Assembly: GCF_018588945.1 (NCBI RefSeq)
Contig: NZ_JAFIWA010000002.1
Coordinates: 248,001 to 312,000 of the forward strand
DNA from: Microbacterium flavescens
GTDB lineage: Bacteria; Actinomycetota; Actinomycetes; Actinomycetales; Microbacteriaceae
Direction of reading: 5' to 3'
Length of the DNA: 64,000 nucleotides
Below the pieces are notes generated by a model. The model had not been told where the DNA came from. It saw only the letters and a program-made list of their open reading frames with translations, and searched no databases. This document shows, piece after piece, positions 51,608-62,575 of the stretch. The first letter of the stretch is position 1. Each line of letters opens with the position of its first letter. Made by a program: the position numbers and the translations under genes.

Positions 51608-51924
51608 TGCCCGGTTCGACGTTGACCGTCGGCCTGATCGGCGCCGCGGCGGTGCTCACCGTGGGGCTCGCGACGGTCGGGTCGGCGTCGGTCCTCGGGC
51701 AGCGGCTCGCGGGTGCCGCCGACGCCGCAGCGCTCGCCGCCGCCGATGCCGCGTCCGGTGCCGTCACAGGCGTCCCATGCGAGCGCGCCGCCGAGATCGC
51801 CGCGGTCGCGGGCGTCGCGCTGGAGGCCTGCGAGCTTGACGAGCTGGTGGCCACCGTGACCGTGTCGGCCCGGTTCGGCATCCTCCCGGCGACGGCGTCG
51901 GCACGCGCAGGCCCACCGTCATGA
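51607..51924 (+). CDS. TadE/Rv3654c-like helicase-associated small protein of tad locus
   Basis: 105 aa. One membrane helix at about 5-28 (TVGLIGAAAVLTVGLATVGSA), then an Ala-rich GAADAAALAAADAASG segment typical of the Rv3654c-type TadG/TadE-like proteins and two cysteines. It shares one base with the TadE stop and ends the locus. The name helicase-associated occurs in some annotations without evidence; a minor pilin or secreted component is more plausible. Confidence 0.75.
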   Translation: MPGSTLTVGLIGAAAVLTVGLATVGSASVLGQRLAGAADAAALAAADAASGAVTGVPCERAAEIAAVAGVALEACELDELVATVTVSARFGILPATASARAGPPS

Positions 51925-51960
51925 GGCCGGCTCACAGCGACCACTCCGATAACCGGCGTG

Positions 51961-51966
51961 TATGGT
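51961..51966 (+). promoter_or_regulatory. -10 box of topA
   Basis: TATGGT, giving a leader of about 20 nt that includes the AAAGGA ribosome site. Confidence 0.45.
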
Positions 51967-51991
51967 TTGCGACGAAGAAAGGACGCCCCCG

Positions 51992-54708
<2,717 letters not shown>

Positions 54709-54712
<4 letters not shown>

Positions 54713-55344
54713 CCGCTGCAGGGCACCCCGGGCTCTTCATCACGTTCGAGGGCGGCGACGGCGCGGGCAAGACCACGCAGGCGTCGCTGCTCGAGGAATG
54801 GCTGACGGATGCCGGGCACGCCGTCGTGCGCACGCGCGAGCCAGGCGGCACCGAGGTCGGCACGCTCATCCGCGACATCGTGCTGCACCACCGCGGCGAA
54901 GTCGCACCGCGCGCCGAGGCCCTCCTCTACGCCGCCGACCGCGCCCACCACATCGAGACCGTGGTGCGCCCCGCGCTCGAACGCGGCGACGTCGTGATCC
55001 AGGACCGCTACCTCGACTCGTCGATCGCCTACCAGGGCGCGGGCCGGATCCTCGGCCGCGACGAAGTGCGCGACCTCTCGCTGTGGGCGACCGCCGGACT
55101 CCTTCCCGACCTCACCGTGCTGCTCGACCTCGACCCGACGGTCGCACGTCAGCGGCTCGACGCCGACGACAAGCCCTTCGACCGCCTGGAGGCGGAGCGC
55201 GAGACCTTCCACGTCCGCGTCCGCGAGGAGTTCCTCGCTCTCGCGGCCGCCGAGCCCGGCCGATTCCTGGTGCTCGACGCGACCCTCGCGCCGGCCGAGC
55301 TGGCCGCCACGGTGCGCGAGCGCGTGGCCGGCGTCCTGGGGTGA
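54709..55344 (+). CDS. tmk: Thymidylate kinase
   Basis: 211 aa. P-loop FEGGDGAGKTTQ, the DR(Y/H) motif QDRYLDSSIAYQGAGR, and the LID region. It phosphorylates dTMP to dTDP. GTG 54709 overlaps the topA stop, so the two are cotranslated; holB follows after 40 nt with its own promoter. Confidence 0.95.
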
Positions 55345-55371
55345 GCGGACGGCTGCGTCCCTCCCCGCGAC

Positions 55372-55377
55372 TAGGCT
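55372..55377 (+). promoter_or_regulatory. -10 box, leaderless promoter of holB
   Basis: TAGGCT, then 7 nt, then ATG 55385. Confidence 0.55.
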
Positions 55378-55384
55378 GACCAGC

Positions 55385-56560
55385 ATGGAATCCACGGCGA
55401 GCACAGCGCCCTCGAGCGCTCTCGCGGAGGTTCCGTGGGGGGCGGTCTGGGGGCAGGACGCCGCCGTCGCGATGCTGCAGGACGCGGCATCCGATCCCGC
55501 CGCACTCACCCACGCCTGGCTCATCACCGGCCCGCCCGGGTCAGGTCGATCGACGCTCGCCTACGCGTTCGCAGCGGCCCTCATCGCCGAGCCGGGCGAC
55601 GAGAACGCGATGCGCCAAGTGCTCGCCGGCACCCACCCCGACCTCGCCGCGCTGCGCACCGAAGGCGTGATCATCTCGATCAAAGACGCCCGCGCGCTCG
55701 TCGAGCGCTCGTACTTCTCGCCCTCGCTCGGCCGCTACCGCGTCATCGTCATGGAAGACGCCGACCGCATGGCCGAACGCACGTCCAACGTGCTGCTGAA
55801 GGCCCTCGAAGAGCCGCCCGAGCGCACCGTCTGGGTGCTCTGCGCCCCGAGCGACGCCGACCTCCTGCCCACGATCCGCTCCCGCGTGCGCACGCTTCGG
55901 CTGCGCGAGCCCGACGTCGCCGACGTCGCACGCCTGATCGTCGAGCGCACCGGAGCCGACGCCGCGACGGCCGAGCAGTCCGCCCGGCACGCCCAGCGCC
56001 ACATCGGCATGGCGCAGCGATTGGCGACGGATGCCGCGGCCCGCGCCCGCCGCGACGACACGCTGCGCGCCGTCCTGCGCGTGCGCGGCGTCGGCGATGC
56101 GGTCGACGTGGCGGGGCGCATCGTGCAGGCCGCGACCGAAGACGCCAAGGCGCTCACGGCCGAACGCGACGAGGCGGAGCGCGCCGGTCTGCTGCGCACC
56201 CTGGGCATCGCCGAGGGCGCGGCAGTGCCCCCGGCCGTCCGCTCACAGCTGTCGGCACTCGAAGACGACCAGAAGCGGCGCGCCACTCGCAGCCTGCGCG
56301 ACGGCATCGACCGCGTCCTCACCGACCTCGAGTCGATGTTCCGCGACGTGCTGATGCTGCAGTTCGGGCGCGACGCCGACCTCATCAACCGCGAGCTCGA
56401 ACCCGACCTCCGCGCGCTGGCCGAAGCCTGGCCCATCGATCGCACGCTCACCGTCGTCGACCGCATCGCCGAGACGCGCGAGAACGTCGAGCTCAACGCC
56501 GCGCCCACGCTCGCCCTCGAGAGCATGCTCGTCACCGTCGCGAGCGGAAGGACCCCGTGA
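55385..56560 (+). CDS. holB: DNA polymerase III subunit delta'
   Basis: 391 aa. AAA+ clamp-loader fold: WGQDAAVAMLQDA, a Walker A-like GPPGSGRST (49-57) in which the catalytic Lys is Arg, VIVMEDADRMAERTSNVLLKALEEPPERTVWVL, and the sensor-1 region CAPSDADLLPTIRSRVRTLRL. Delta' subunits often lack ATPase activity, consistent with the Arg. The C-terminal 150 residues form the collar domain. It loads the sliding clamp with DnaX. Confidence 0.93.
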   Translation: MESTASTAPSSALAEVPWGAVWGQDAAVAMLQDAASDPAALTHAWLITGPPGSGRSTLAYAFAAALIAEPGDENAMRQVLAGTHPDLAALRTEGVIISIKDARALVERSYFSPSLGRYRVIVMEDADRMAERTSNVLLKALEEPPERTVWVLCAPSDADLLPTIRSRVRTLRLREPDVADVARLIVERTGADAATAEQSARHAQRHIGMAQRLATDAAARARRDDTLRAVLRVRGVGDAVDVAGRIVQAATEDAKALTAERDEAERAGLLRTLGIAEGAAVPPAVRSQLSALEDDQKRRATRSLRDGIDRVLTDLESMFRDVLMLQFGRDADLINRELEPDLRALAEAWPIDRTLTVVDRIAETRENVELNAAPTLALESMLVTVASGRTP

Positions 56561-58110
56561 AAACTCCCCGTCGCGCCCGTCGCGTCTCCGCCGCCGTCGC
56601 CGGGCTCGTCGCCGCGTCGCTCGCGTTGAGCGGATGCCTCTACGCGATGATCCCCGAGAGCACCGGCCCCGCCTCCACAGCGAGCCCGGAGCCCGACACC
56701 GAGGGCGTCGCCGCCGACCTGCTGCCGTTCTACGGGCAGGAGCTCGACTGGGCGGACTGCGGTGACGGGCTGGAATGCACGACCGTGACGGCCCCGCTCG
56801 ACTGGGCCGAGCCGTCCGCGGGCGAGATCGAGCTCTCCGTCATCCGCAGCCGCGCGACGGGCGGCGAGGCGATCGGGTCGCTCCTGACGAACCCGGGCGG
56901 TCCCGGCGCGAGCGGCGTCGGCCTCATCCGCGACTCCCTCGAGTTCGCGGTGGGCGAGCCGTTGCGCGAGCAGTTCGACGTGATCGGCTTCGACCCGCGG
57001 GGCGTGGGGGAGTCGACCGCGGTCCGCTGCTTCGACGCGCCGGAGATGGACGCGTACCTGTTCGACATCCCCGAGAACGAGCGGGGGACGGATGCCTGGG
57101 CCGACGAGCTGCGCGAACGCCACGCCGGGTTCGCCGAGGCGTGCGACGACAACAGCGACGGCATCATCCCCTTCATCACGACGGAGAACTCCGCCCGCGA
57201 CATGGACCTGCTGCGCGCCGTCCTGGGCGACCGCGAACTCCACTACCTCGGCTATTCGTACGGCACCTTCCTCGGAGCGACCTACGCGAAGCTGTTCCCC
57301 GAGAAGGTCGGCCGCCTGGTCCTCGACGGCGCGGTCGACCCCGCCATCTCGAGCCTCGACGTCGACGTCGTGCAGGGGGTCGGCTTCGAGTCGGCGCTGC
57401 GCGCCTACATGGCCGACTGCCTCGAGGGCAGCGACTGCCCGTTCCGCGGCACCGTCGACGATGCGATGGCAGACCTCGGCACGCTGCTGGCCTCGGTCGA
57501 TCGCGATCCGCTCCCGGCGGCGGACGGCCGCATGCTCGGGGCCGACTCGCTCATGACCGGCATCGTGGCTGCGCTCTACTCGCAGGAGAGCTGGCCGTAC
57601 CTCTCGCTCGCCCTGGAGTCCGCGCTCGAGGGCGATCCTGAGACCGCCTTCCTGCTCGCCGACTTCTACTTCAACCGCGAGAGCGGCGCCTACCTCGACA
57701 ATCAGACCGAGGCGTTCCGCACCTACAACTGCATGGACTACCCGAACGAGGCGACGCCCGACCAGCTCGCCGCAGCCCGGGACCGACTCGCCGACGAGGC
57801 GCCCACGGTCGCGCCGTACTGGTTCGGCGTGAACCCCTGCACCGACTGGCCGTACCCGCCCACCGGGGTGCGCGAGCCCATCGCAGCCGAAGGGGCAGCG
57901 CCGATCGTCGTCGTCGGCACCACGAATGACCCCGCCACCCCCTACGAGTGGTCGGTCTCGCTGGCCGAGCAGCTCGCCTCCGGCGTGCTCGTCACCCGGG
58001 AGGGCGAGGGCCACACCGGCTACAACAAGGGCAGCGACTGCGTCGACAGTGCCGTCGAGACCTACCTGCTCGAAGGGACCGTCCCGGAAGACGGGCTCAC
58101 GTGCGGCTGA
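56557..58110 (+). CDS. Secreted alpha/beta-hydrolase, tripeptidyl aminopeptidase-like lipoprotein
   Basis: 517 aa. Lipoprotein signal with LALSGC (Cys26). The hydrolase core has GGPGASGVG (oxyanion), nucleophile Ser234 in GYSYGTFLG, acid in VVGTTNDPATPYEW and catalytic His in EGEGHTGYNKGSDC; a C-terminal TAP-like domain follows. Similar to the SlpD/SlpE and Tap tripeptidyl aminopeptidases of Streptomyces. GTG 56557 overlaps the holB stop. Confidence 0.88.
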   Translation: MKTPRRARRVSAAVAGLVAASLALSGCLYAMIPESTGPASTASPEPDTEGVAADLLPFYGQELDWADCGDGLECTTVTAPLDWAEPSAGEIELSVIRSRATGGEAIGSLLTNPGGPGASGVGLIRDSLEFAVGEPLREQFDVIGFDPRGVGESTAVRCFDAPEMDAYLFDIPENERGTDAWADELRERHAGFAEACDDNSDGIIPFITTENSARDMDLLRAVLGDRELHYLGYSYGTFLGATYAKLFPEKVGRLVLDGAVDPAISSLDVDVVQGVGFESALRAYMADCLEGSDCPFRGTVDDAMADLGTLLASVDRDPLPAADGRMLGADSLMTGIVAALYSQESWPYLSLALESALEGDPETAFLLADFYFNRESGAYLDNQTEAFRTYNCMDYPNEATPDQLAAARDRLADEAPTVAPYWFGVNPCTDWPYPPTGVREPIAAEGAAPIVVVGTTNDPATPYEWSVSLAEQLASGVLVTREGEGHTGYNKGSDCVDSAVETYLLEGTVPEDGLTCG

Positions 58111-58134
58111 GCGGATGCCGCGGCATCCGCTCGA

Positions 58135-58794
58135 CTATCGGCGAAGCACTCGGCGGGCCAGGGCGTTCCCGAGGAACTGGACGCCCTGCACGATGACGAC
58201 GATCACGATCACGGCGGCCCACGTCACCCACGGATTGAACTGCTTGAACCCGTAGACGATCGCGAAGTCGCCCAGGCCGCCGGCCGCCACCGCACCGGCC
58301 ATCGCCGTCATGTCGACGAGGGCCACGACGATGAACGTGTAGCCGAGGATGAGGGGTCCGAGGGACTCGCGCGGGATGAGGCGGAACAGGATGCGCGAGC
58401 GGCTGGCGCCGGCGGCGCGGGCCGCCTCGATCACGCCCGGGCGCACGGTGAGGAGGTTCTGCTCCACGATGCGGCTGATGGCGAAGAGCGACGCGATCGA
58501 GATCACGAAGACACCGAAGTTGGTGCCGATGCCCGGGATGCCGACGCTGCGCGCGAGCGGCTGCAGCGCTGTCAGGAGGATGACGAACGGGATGGGGCGC
58601 ACCGTGTTGACGACGACGTTGAGCGTGCCGAACACGGCGCGGTTCGGGAAGAGGCTCCCGGCGCGCGTCGCGTAGAGCGCGACGCCGAGCACCAGACCGC
58701 CGAGACCGCCCAGCACGAGGCTGAACGTCACCATGTAGAGCGTCTCGGCGGTGGCCGCCCACAGCTCGGGGAGCAGGTCGATGAGCCTATCCAC
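58135..58794 (-). CDS. metI: Methionine ABC transporter permease
   Basis: 219 aa with five membrane segments. The EAA-type loop EAARAAGASRSRILFRLIPRESLGPLI is typical of MetI. With MetN and MetQ it imports D/L-methionine and possibly its derivatives. Its start overlaps the metN stop by 8 nt. Confidence 0.92.
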   Translation of the reverse strand: MDRLIDLLPELWAATAETLYMVTFSLVLGGLGGLVLGVALYATRAGSLFPNRAVFGTLNVVVNTVRPIPFVILLTALQPLARSVGIPGIGTNFGVFVISIASLFAISRIVEQNLLTVRPGVIEAARAAGASRSRILFRLIPRESLGPLILGYTFIVVALVDMTAMAGAVAAGGLGDFAIVYGFKQFNPWVTWAAVIVIVVIVQGVQFLGNALARRVLRR

Positions 58795-59824
58795 GGACGT
58801 CCTCCTCGATCAGCGGCGCGAACGCCGCGGCGGCGGAGATCGCGGCGTCGACGGCGGCGTCGTCCCCGCTCAGCGACAGCGTCAGGTGCCCGAAGACGCG
58901 GCCGCGGATGTCGTTGATGCCGCCGTGGATCAGCTCGAACCGCACGCCGTGCGCCGAGAGAGCCGCGAACACGTCGGCCTGGGTGACGTCGCCGTCCCGC
59001 ACGGTGAACGTGACGATGCGCCCCGGGTGGCGGTCGCGGAGAGTGCGCAGCTGCGCGCCGGCGGGGACGTCCTCGATGATGCTCGAGACGAAGCGCCGGG
59101 TCGAGGGATGCTGCGGTGCGGACAGCACGTCGAAGACCTCGCCGCTCTCGATGATGCGCCCCGCCTCCATGACGACCACGCGGTCGGCCAGGGTGCGGAT
59201 GACGTCCATCTCGTGGGTGATGACGAGGATCGTGATGCCGAGCTCGCGGTTGACGCGCTGGAGGAGGCCGAGCACATCCTGCGTCGTGTCGGGGTCGAGC
59301 GCGCTGGTGGCCTCGTCGGCGAGGAGGATGCGCGGGCTCGTGGCGAGCGCGCGTGCGATGCCGACGCGCTGCTTCTGGCCGCCCGAGAGCTGCTCGGGAT
59401 AGCTGCGCGCCTTGTCGGCGAGTCCCACGAACGTCAGCAGCTCGCCGACGCGGGTCGCGATCTCGGCTCGCGACCGCCCGGCGATCTCGAGGGGATACGC
59501 GACGTTCTTGGCGACCGTCCGGGAGTCGAAGAGATTGAACTGCTGGAAGATCATGCCGATGTCGCCGCGCAGCTCGCGCAGATCCCGCTCGCGCAGTCGC
59601 GTGACGTCCCGCCCGTCGATCTCGACGGTGCCGTGCGTCGGCGTCTCGAGGGCGTTCACGAGGCGCAGCACCGTGCTCTTGCCGGCTCCGGAGTAGCCGA
59701 TGATGCCGCACACCTCCCCGGCGGCGATCTCGAGGTCGACGGCGTCGACGGCCGTGACCGGCGGGGCGTCCTTGGCCGGGGGCGGGAACGTCTTGGAGAC
59801 GCCGCTCAGTCGGATGAGGCTCAT
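58787..59824 (-). CDS. metN: Methionine ABC transporter ATP-binding protein
   Basis: 345 aa. Walker A GYSGAGKST, signature LSGGQ, Walker B ILLADEATSALD, H-loop VITHEMD, and a C-terminal NIL/ACT-like domain (about 265-340) that binds methionine and inhibits transport (known in E. coli MetN). ATG 59824 has the AGGAAGAACC-type site upstream. Confidence 0.93.
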   Translation of the reverse strand: MSLIRLSGVSKTFPPPAKDAPPVTAVDAVDLEIAAGEVCGIIGYSGAGKSTVLRLVNALETPTHGTVEIDGRDVTRLRERDLRELRGDIGMIFQQFNLFDSRTVAKNVAYPLEIAGRSRAEIATRVGELLTFVGLADKARSYPEQLSGGQKQRVGIARALATSPRILLADEATSALDPDTTQDVLGLLQRVNRELGITILVITHEMDVIRTLADRVVVMEAGRIIESGEVFDVLSAPQHPSTRRFVSSIIEDVPAGAQLRTLRDRHPGRIVTFTVRDGDVTQADVFAALSAHGVRFELIHGGINDIRGRVFGHLTLSLSGDDAAVDAAISAAAAFAPLIEEDVRG

Positions 59825-59888
59825 GGTTCTTCCTGGGACGTGCGCGTGCGGCCCGCTCGGTTCGAGCGGACCGCACGACGCGACGGGC

Positions 59889-60788
59889 TCACTGGGTGGC
59901 GCGGACGTCTTCCTCGACGTCGGTCAGCGACGCGACGAGGTCCTCGGCGGGGGTGTCGACGAACACCGCGGTGCCGCCGGAGGCGTCCTGCACGCCGTCG
60001 AGCACCTCCTGGGTGTTCTGGTAGATCTCGACGAGCTTCAGGTACGTCGGGTTGTCGGCGTCCTCGGCACGCGCCGCGAAGATGTTCACGTACGGCAGGG
60101 CGTTCGGGTCGGACGGGTCGTCGACCGCGATCGCATCCTGGAAGCTGAGACCGGCGTCCGCGACGAAGTCGTTGTTGATGATCGCGGCGGCCACGTCGGG
60201 CAGCGACGTCGCCGTGAGGGCGGCGTCGAGCGCCTCGACGGTGACCTTCGACGACGGCTCGACATCGGCGACCGTGGAGAAGATCGACCCGCCGTCCTTC
60301 AGCTCGATGAGGCCGGCCGACTGCAGCACCAGCAGCCCGCGGGCCTGGTTGCTCTCATCGTTGGGCACGGCCACCGTGGCGCCCTCCGGGATGTCCTCGA
60401 CCGACTCGTACTGCGACGAGTACAGCCCGAGCGGGTAGATCGCCGTGGCGCCGATGGGCTGCAGGTCGTCTTCGCTCGCGACGTTGTAGGTCGCGAGGTA
60501 GATCACGTGCTGGAACTGGTTGAGATCCAGCTCCCCGGCCGAGAGCGCCGGGTTCGGCTGCGTGTACTCGCTGAAGTCGACGAGCTCGACCTCGATGCCC
60601 TCGGCGGCGGCCGCCTCCTTGTAGGTCTCCCAGTAGGGGTCGCCGGCGCCCACGACGCCGATGCGGATGACCTCGTCGGTTCCCGCGGCGTCCGCACCTC
60701 CGGTCTCGGCGCTCGCGCCGGCGCAGCCGGCGAGGAGGAGGGCGAGCGGGAGGGCCGCTGCGGCTGCGATCGTGAACTTCTTGGACAT
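59889..60788 (-). CDS. metQ: Methionine-binding lipoprotein
   Basis: 299 aa. Lipobox LLLAGC (Cys22), then the NlpA/MetQ domain: RIGVVGAGDPYWETYKEAAAAEGIEVELVDFSEYTQPNPALSAGELDLNQFQHVIYL and the ligand region AIYPLGLYSSQY. First gene of the reverse-strand metQNI operon, 64 bp before metN. No SAM riboswitch hallmark was found in the 217-bp leader. Confidence 0.93.
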   Translation of the reverse strand: MSKKFTIAAAAALPLALLLAGCAGASAETGGADAAGTDEVIRIGVVGAGDPYWETYKEAAAAEGIEVELVDFSEYTQPNPALSAGELDLNQFQHVIYLATYNVASEDDLQPIGATAIYPLGLYSSQYESVEDIPEGATVAVPNDESNQARGLLVLQSAGLIELKDGGSIFSTVADVEPSSKVTVEALDAALTATSLPDVAAAIINNDFVADAGLSFQDAIAVDDPSDPNALPYVNIFAARAEDADNPTYLKLVEIYQNTQEVLDGVQDASGGTAVFVDTPAEDLVASLTDVEEDVRATQ

Positions 60789-60969
60789 GTGTGCTCCTGT
60801 GCGTCAAAGCCGCGACGGGGGTGGACCACAAGCACGATCGGGCGGACCGCGCTCGCTTCGTCGCGGTACCCGTCGACGCTACGTCGGGGCGGGAAGGGGT
60901 CCGAATCGACGCGTAACACGTCGACACCGGGCGGGCGGGGGCGTGTTCGCGAGCACCCCCGCGCTCCTG

Positions 60970-60975
60970 TAAGAT
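60970..60975 (+). promoter_or_regulatory. -10 box of tRNA-Thr
   Basis: TAAGAT, preceded by TG; a weak -35 TTCGCG lies at 60946-60951 (18-bp spacer). Confidence 0.5.
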
Positions 60976-61005
60976 CGTTGATCGTGCATCGCGCAAGCGA
61001 AGCGC

Positions 61006-61078
61006 GCCACCTTAGCTCAGTCGGCAGAGCGATTCACTCGTAATGAATAGGTCAAGGGTTCGATTCCCTTAGGTGGCT
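61006..61078 (+). tRNA. tRNA-Thr(CGT)
   Basis: 73 nt. Acceptor GCCACCT/AGGTGGC, D-arm AGCTCAGTCGGCAGAGC, anticodon loop CTCGTAA with CGT at 61039-61041, T-loop GGTTCGATTCC. CCA is not encoded. Confidence 0.96.
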
Positions 61079-61088
61079 CACACCGGAG

Positions 61089-61115
61089 AGGCCCGCTTCT
61101 GGCGGGCCTTCTTCG
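61089..61115 (+). terminator. Terminator downstream of tRNA-Thr
   Basis: 8-bp stem AGGCCCGC/GCGGGCCT with loop TTCTG, followed by a T-rich TCTTCGT stretch. Confidence 0.75.
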
Positions 61116-61139
61116 TACCCGCATAAACGAAGAGGACCG

Positions 61140-61535
61140 ATGCACTCCACGATCGACGCCGTCGTCGAGATCTTCTCGTGGGTGGGGTTCGGTCTGGGCG
61201 CCCTGGTCGCCGGCGTCGCACTGGTGATGTACCTCTTCGACGGCACCTGGCTGCCCACTCGCGGAGTGCTCGACGACGGTGAGCACGGCCGGGTCGTGCG
61301 GTGGTTCGACGAGGACGGCGGTGTCAACGAGGCGCACCTGACCCACGAGCAGGAGCGCGCCCTCGCCGGCAAGAGCATGGCCGACATCTACTACCGCCGC
61401 GGCGGTCGTGGCCGCATGCGCCTGACGCAGGGATCCCCGGCCGTGAGGGCGGTCGCGTTCCTCTCGCTCGGCCTGCTCGGCGTGGGCATCGTCGCGCTCG
61501 CCACGTCGCTCGTCCTCCTCTTCATCCGCGGCTGA
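61140..61535 (+). CDS. Small membrane protein with two helices
   Basis: 131 aa. One hydrophobic segment at about 8-33 (VEIFSWVGFGLGALVAGVALVMYLF) and one at about 105-130 (VAFLSLGLLGVGIVALATSLVLLFI), separated by a charged loop. It begins ATG 61140 with AAGAGGA upstream. No family is recognised; it is just after the tRNA terminator, so it has its own promoter or depends on read-through. Confidence 0.75.
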   Translation: MHSTIDAVVEIFSWVGFGLGALVAGVALVMYLFDGTWLPTRGVLDDGEHGRVVRWFDEDGGVNEAHLTHEQERALAGKSMADIYYRRGGRGRMRLTQGSPAVRAVAFLSLGLLGVGIVALATSLVLLFIRG

Positions 61536-61554
61536 TCCGCACGGCGAGGCGCGG

Positions 61555-62520
61555 TCAGCCCAGCGCGAGCATCCCGCCGGCGACCAGCGCCAGCGCCAGA
61601 CCCAGCCACTGGATCCCCGCGACGCGCTCGCGCAGCACGATGGCTGCGAGCAGGATCGTCCCCGCCGGATACAGAGCCGTCAGCGCGGAGACGATCGACA
61701 GCTCGCCCCCGCGCAGCGCCACCAGCAGGAGGACGTTGGCCGCGGCATCCACGACTCCGCACACGATCGCGAGCCACCACGCCCGTGCGACCGGAGACGC
61801 CGGCTGAGGCACCGCGGTCGCGCCCGTCGATGCGTGCTCCAGGTCGGCGTGACCGCTCGGAGTGGCGCCGACGGATGTTCCGGCGGGAGTGAGGACGGAT
61901 GCCGCGGCCAGCCCGCGCCGCACGGCGACCATCGCCAGCCCGGCGACGATCGCCGACGTCACCACGACCGTGGTGGCGCGGCTCATCACGAGCGGCACCA
62001 GCCCGCTGTCGGTGGCGGTCTGATCGAGGACGATCAGGAATCCGCCGATCGCCGCGCCGGCTCCGACGGCCATGAGGAGCCCGCGGGCGCTCGGGCGCAC
62101 CACCTTCTCGCCGGGGATGAAGCCGACCAGCACGACGGCGACCAGTGCGACGCCGAGACCCGCATACGCCACGGGGGAGAGGGTCTCGCCGTCGATCAGC
62201 AGGCCCCAGAGCATCGGGGCGATGGCCGAGATGACGGCGGTCAGCGGCGAGAGGATGCTCATCGGCCCGACGGCGAGGCACGCGTAGAGGAGGGCGACGG
62301 CGATGAGGCCGAAGAGCCCGGCCAGCGCGCCCCACGCCATGTCGGCGAGGGTCCAGACCCCACCGACGAGCGGCAGGGCGATAGCGAGCGCGATCAGTCC
62401 CGACAGCCCCGCGACGGCCGTGACCACGATCGACCTGAGGCGCTTCGCCGCGACGCCGCCGAAGAAGTCGGCAGCGCCGTACAGCAGCGCGCCGACGAGG
62501 GCCAGAACGGCGGAGATCAT
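61555..62520 (-). CDS. EamA/DMT-family transporter
   Basis: 321 aa with ten hydrophobic segments. The N-terminal MISAVLALVGALLYGAADFFGGVAAKRL and the second-half YPAGTILLAAIVLRERVAGIQWLGLALALVAGGMLAL are family patterns. ATG 62520 is chosen because a reverse-strand TATGCT box lies 7 nt upstream and the first helix then starts immediately; upstream alternatives (to 62550) would overlap the box. A hydrophilic insert of about 45 residues (RRGLAAASVLTPAGTSVG ... ASPVARAWW) lies between helices 7 and 8. It is divergent from the MMPL gene. Confidence 0.85.
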   Translation of the reverse strand: MISAVLALVGALLYGAADFFGGVAAKRLRSIVVTAVAGLSGLIALAIALPLVGGVWTLADMAWGALAGLFGLIAVALLYACLAVGPMSILSPLTAVISAIAPMLWGLLIDGETLSPVAYAGLGVALVAVVLVGFIPGEKVVRPSARGLLMAVGAGAAIGGFLIVLDQTATDSGLVPLVMSRATTVVVTSAIVAGLAMVAVRRGLAAASVLTPAGTSVGATPSGHADLEHASTGATAVPQPASPVARAWWLAIVCGVVDAAANVLLLVALRGGELSIVSALTALYPAGTILLAAIVLRERVAGIQWLGLALALVAGGMLALG

Positions 62521-62527
62521 CGGATTC

Positions 62528-62533
62528 AGCATA
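62528..62533 (-). promoter_or_regulatory. -10 box, leaderless promoter of the EamA gene
   Basis: TATGCT on the reverse strand, 7 nt before ATG 62520. Confidence 0.55.
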
Positions 62534-62555
62534 GGGATGGTCGCGATCACCTATT

Positions 62556-62574
62556 TCGCTAGATAAACTAGTGA
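62556..62574. promoter_or_regulatory. Operator-like inverted repeat at the MMPL promoter
   Basis: TCGCTAGATAAACTAGTGA, arms of 7 bp with one mismatch around a 5-bp centre. It contains the -10 box TAAACT (62564-62569), 6 nt from ATG 62576, so a bound repressor would block MMPL transcription and perhaps that of the divergent EamA gene. Confidence 0.5.
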
Positions 62575-62575
62575 T

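Noticed and set aside
60789-60960. SAM riboswitch ahead of metQ.
   Set aside because: No conserved S-box, SAM-II or SAM-IV core motif was visible in the leader; only general GC-rich inverted repeats.
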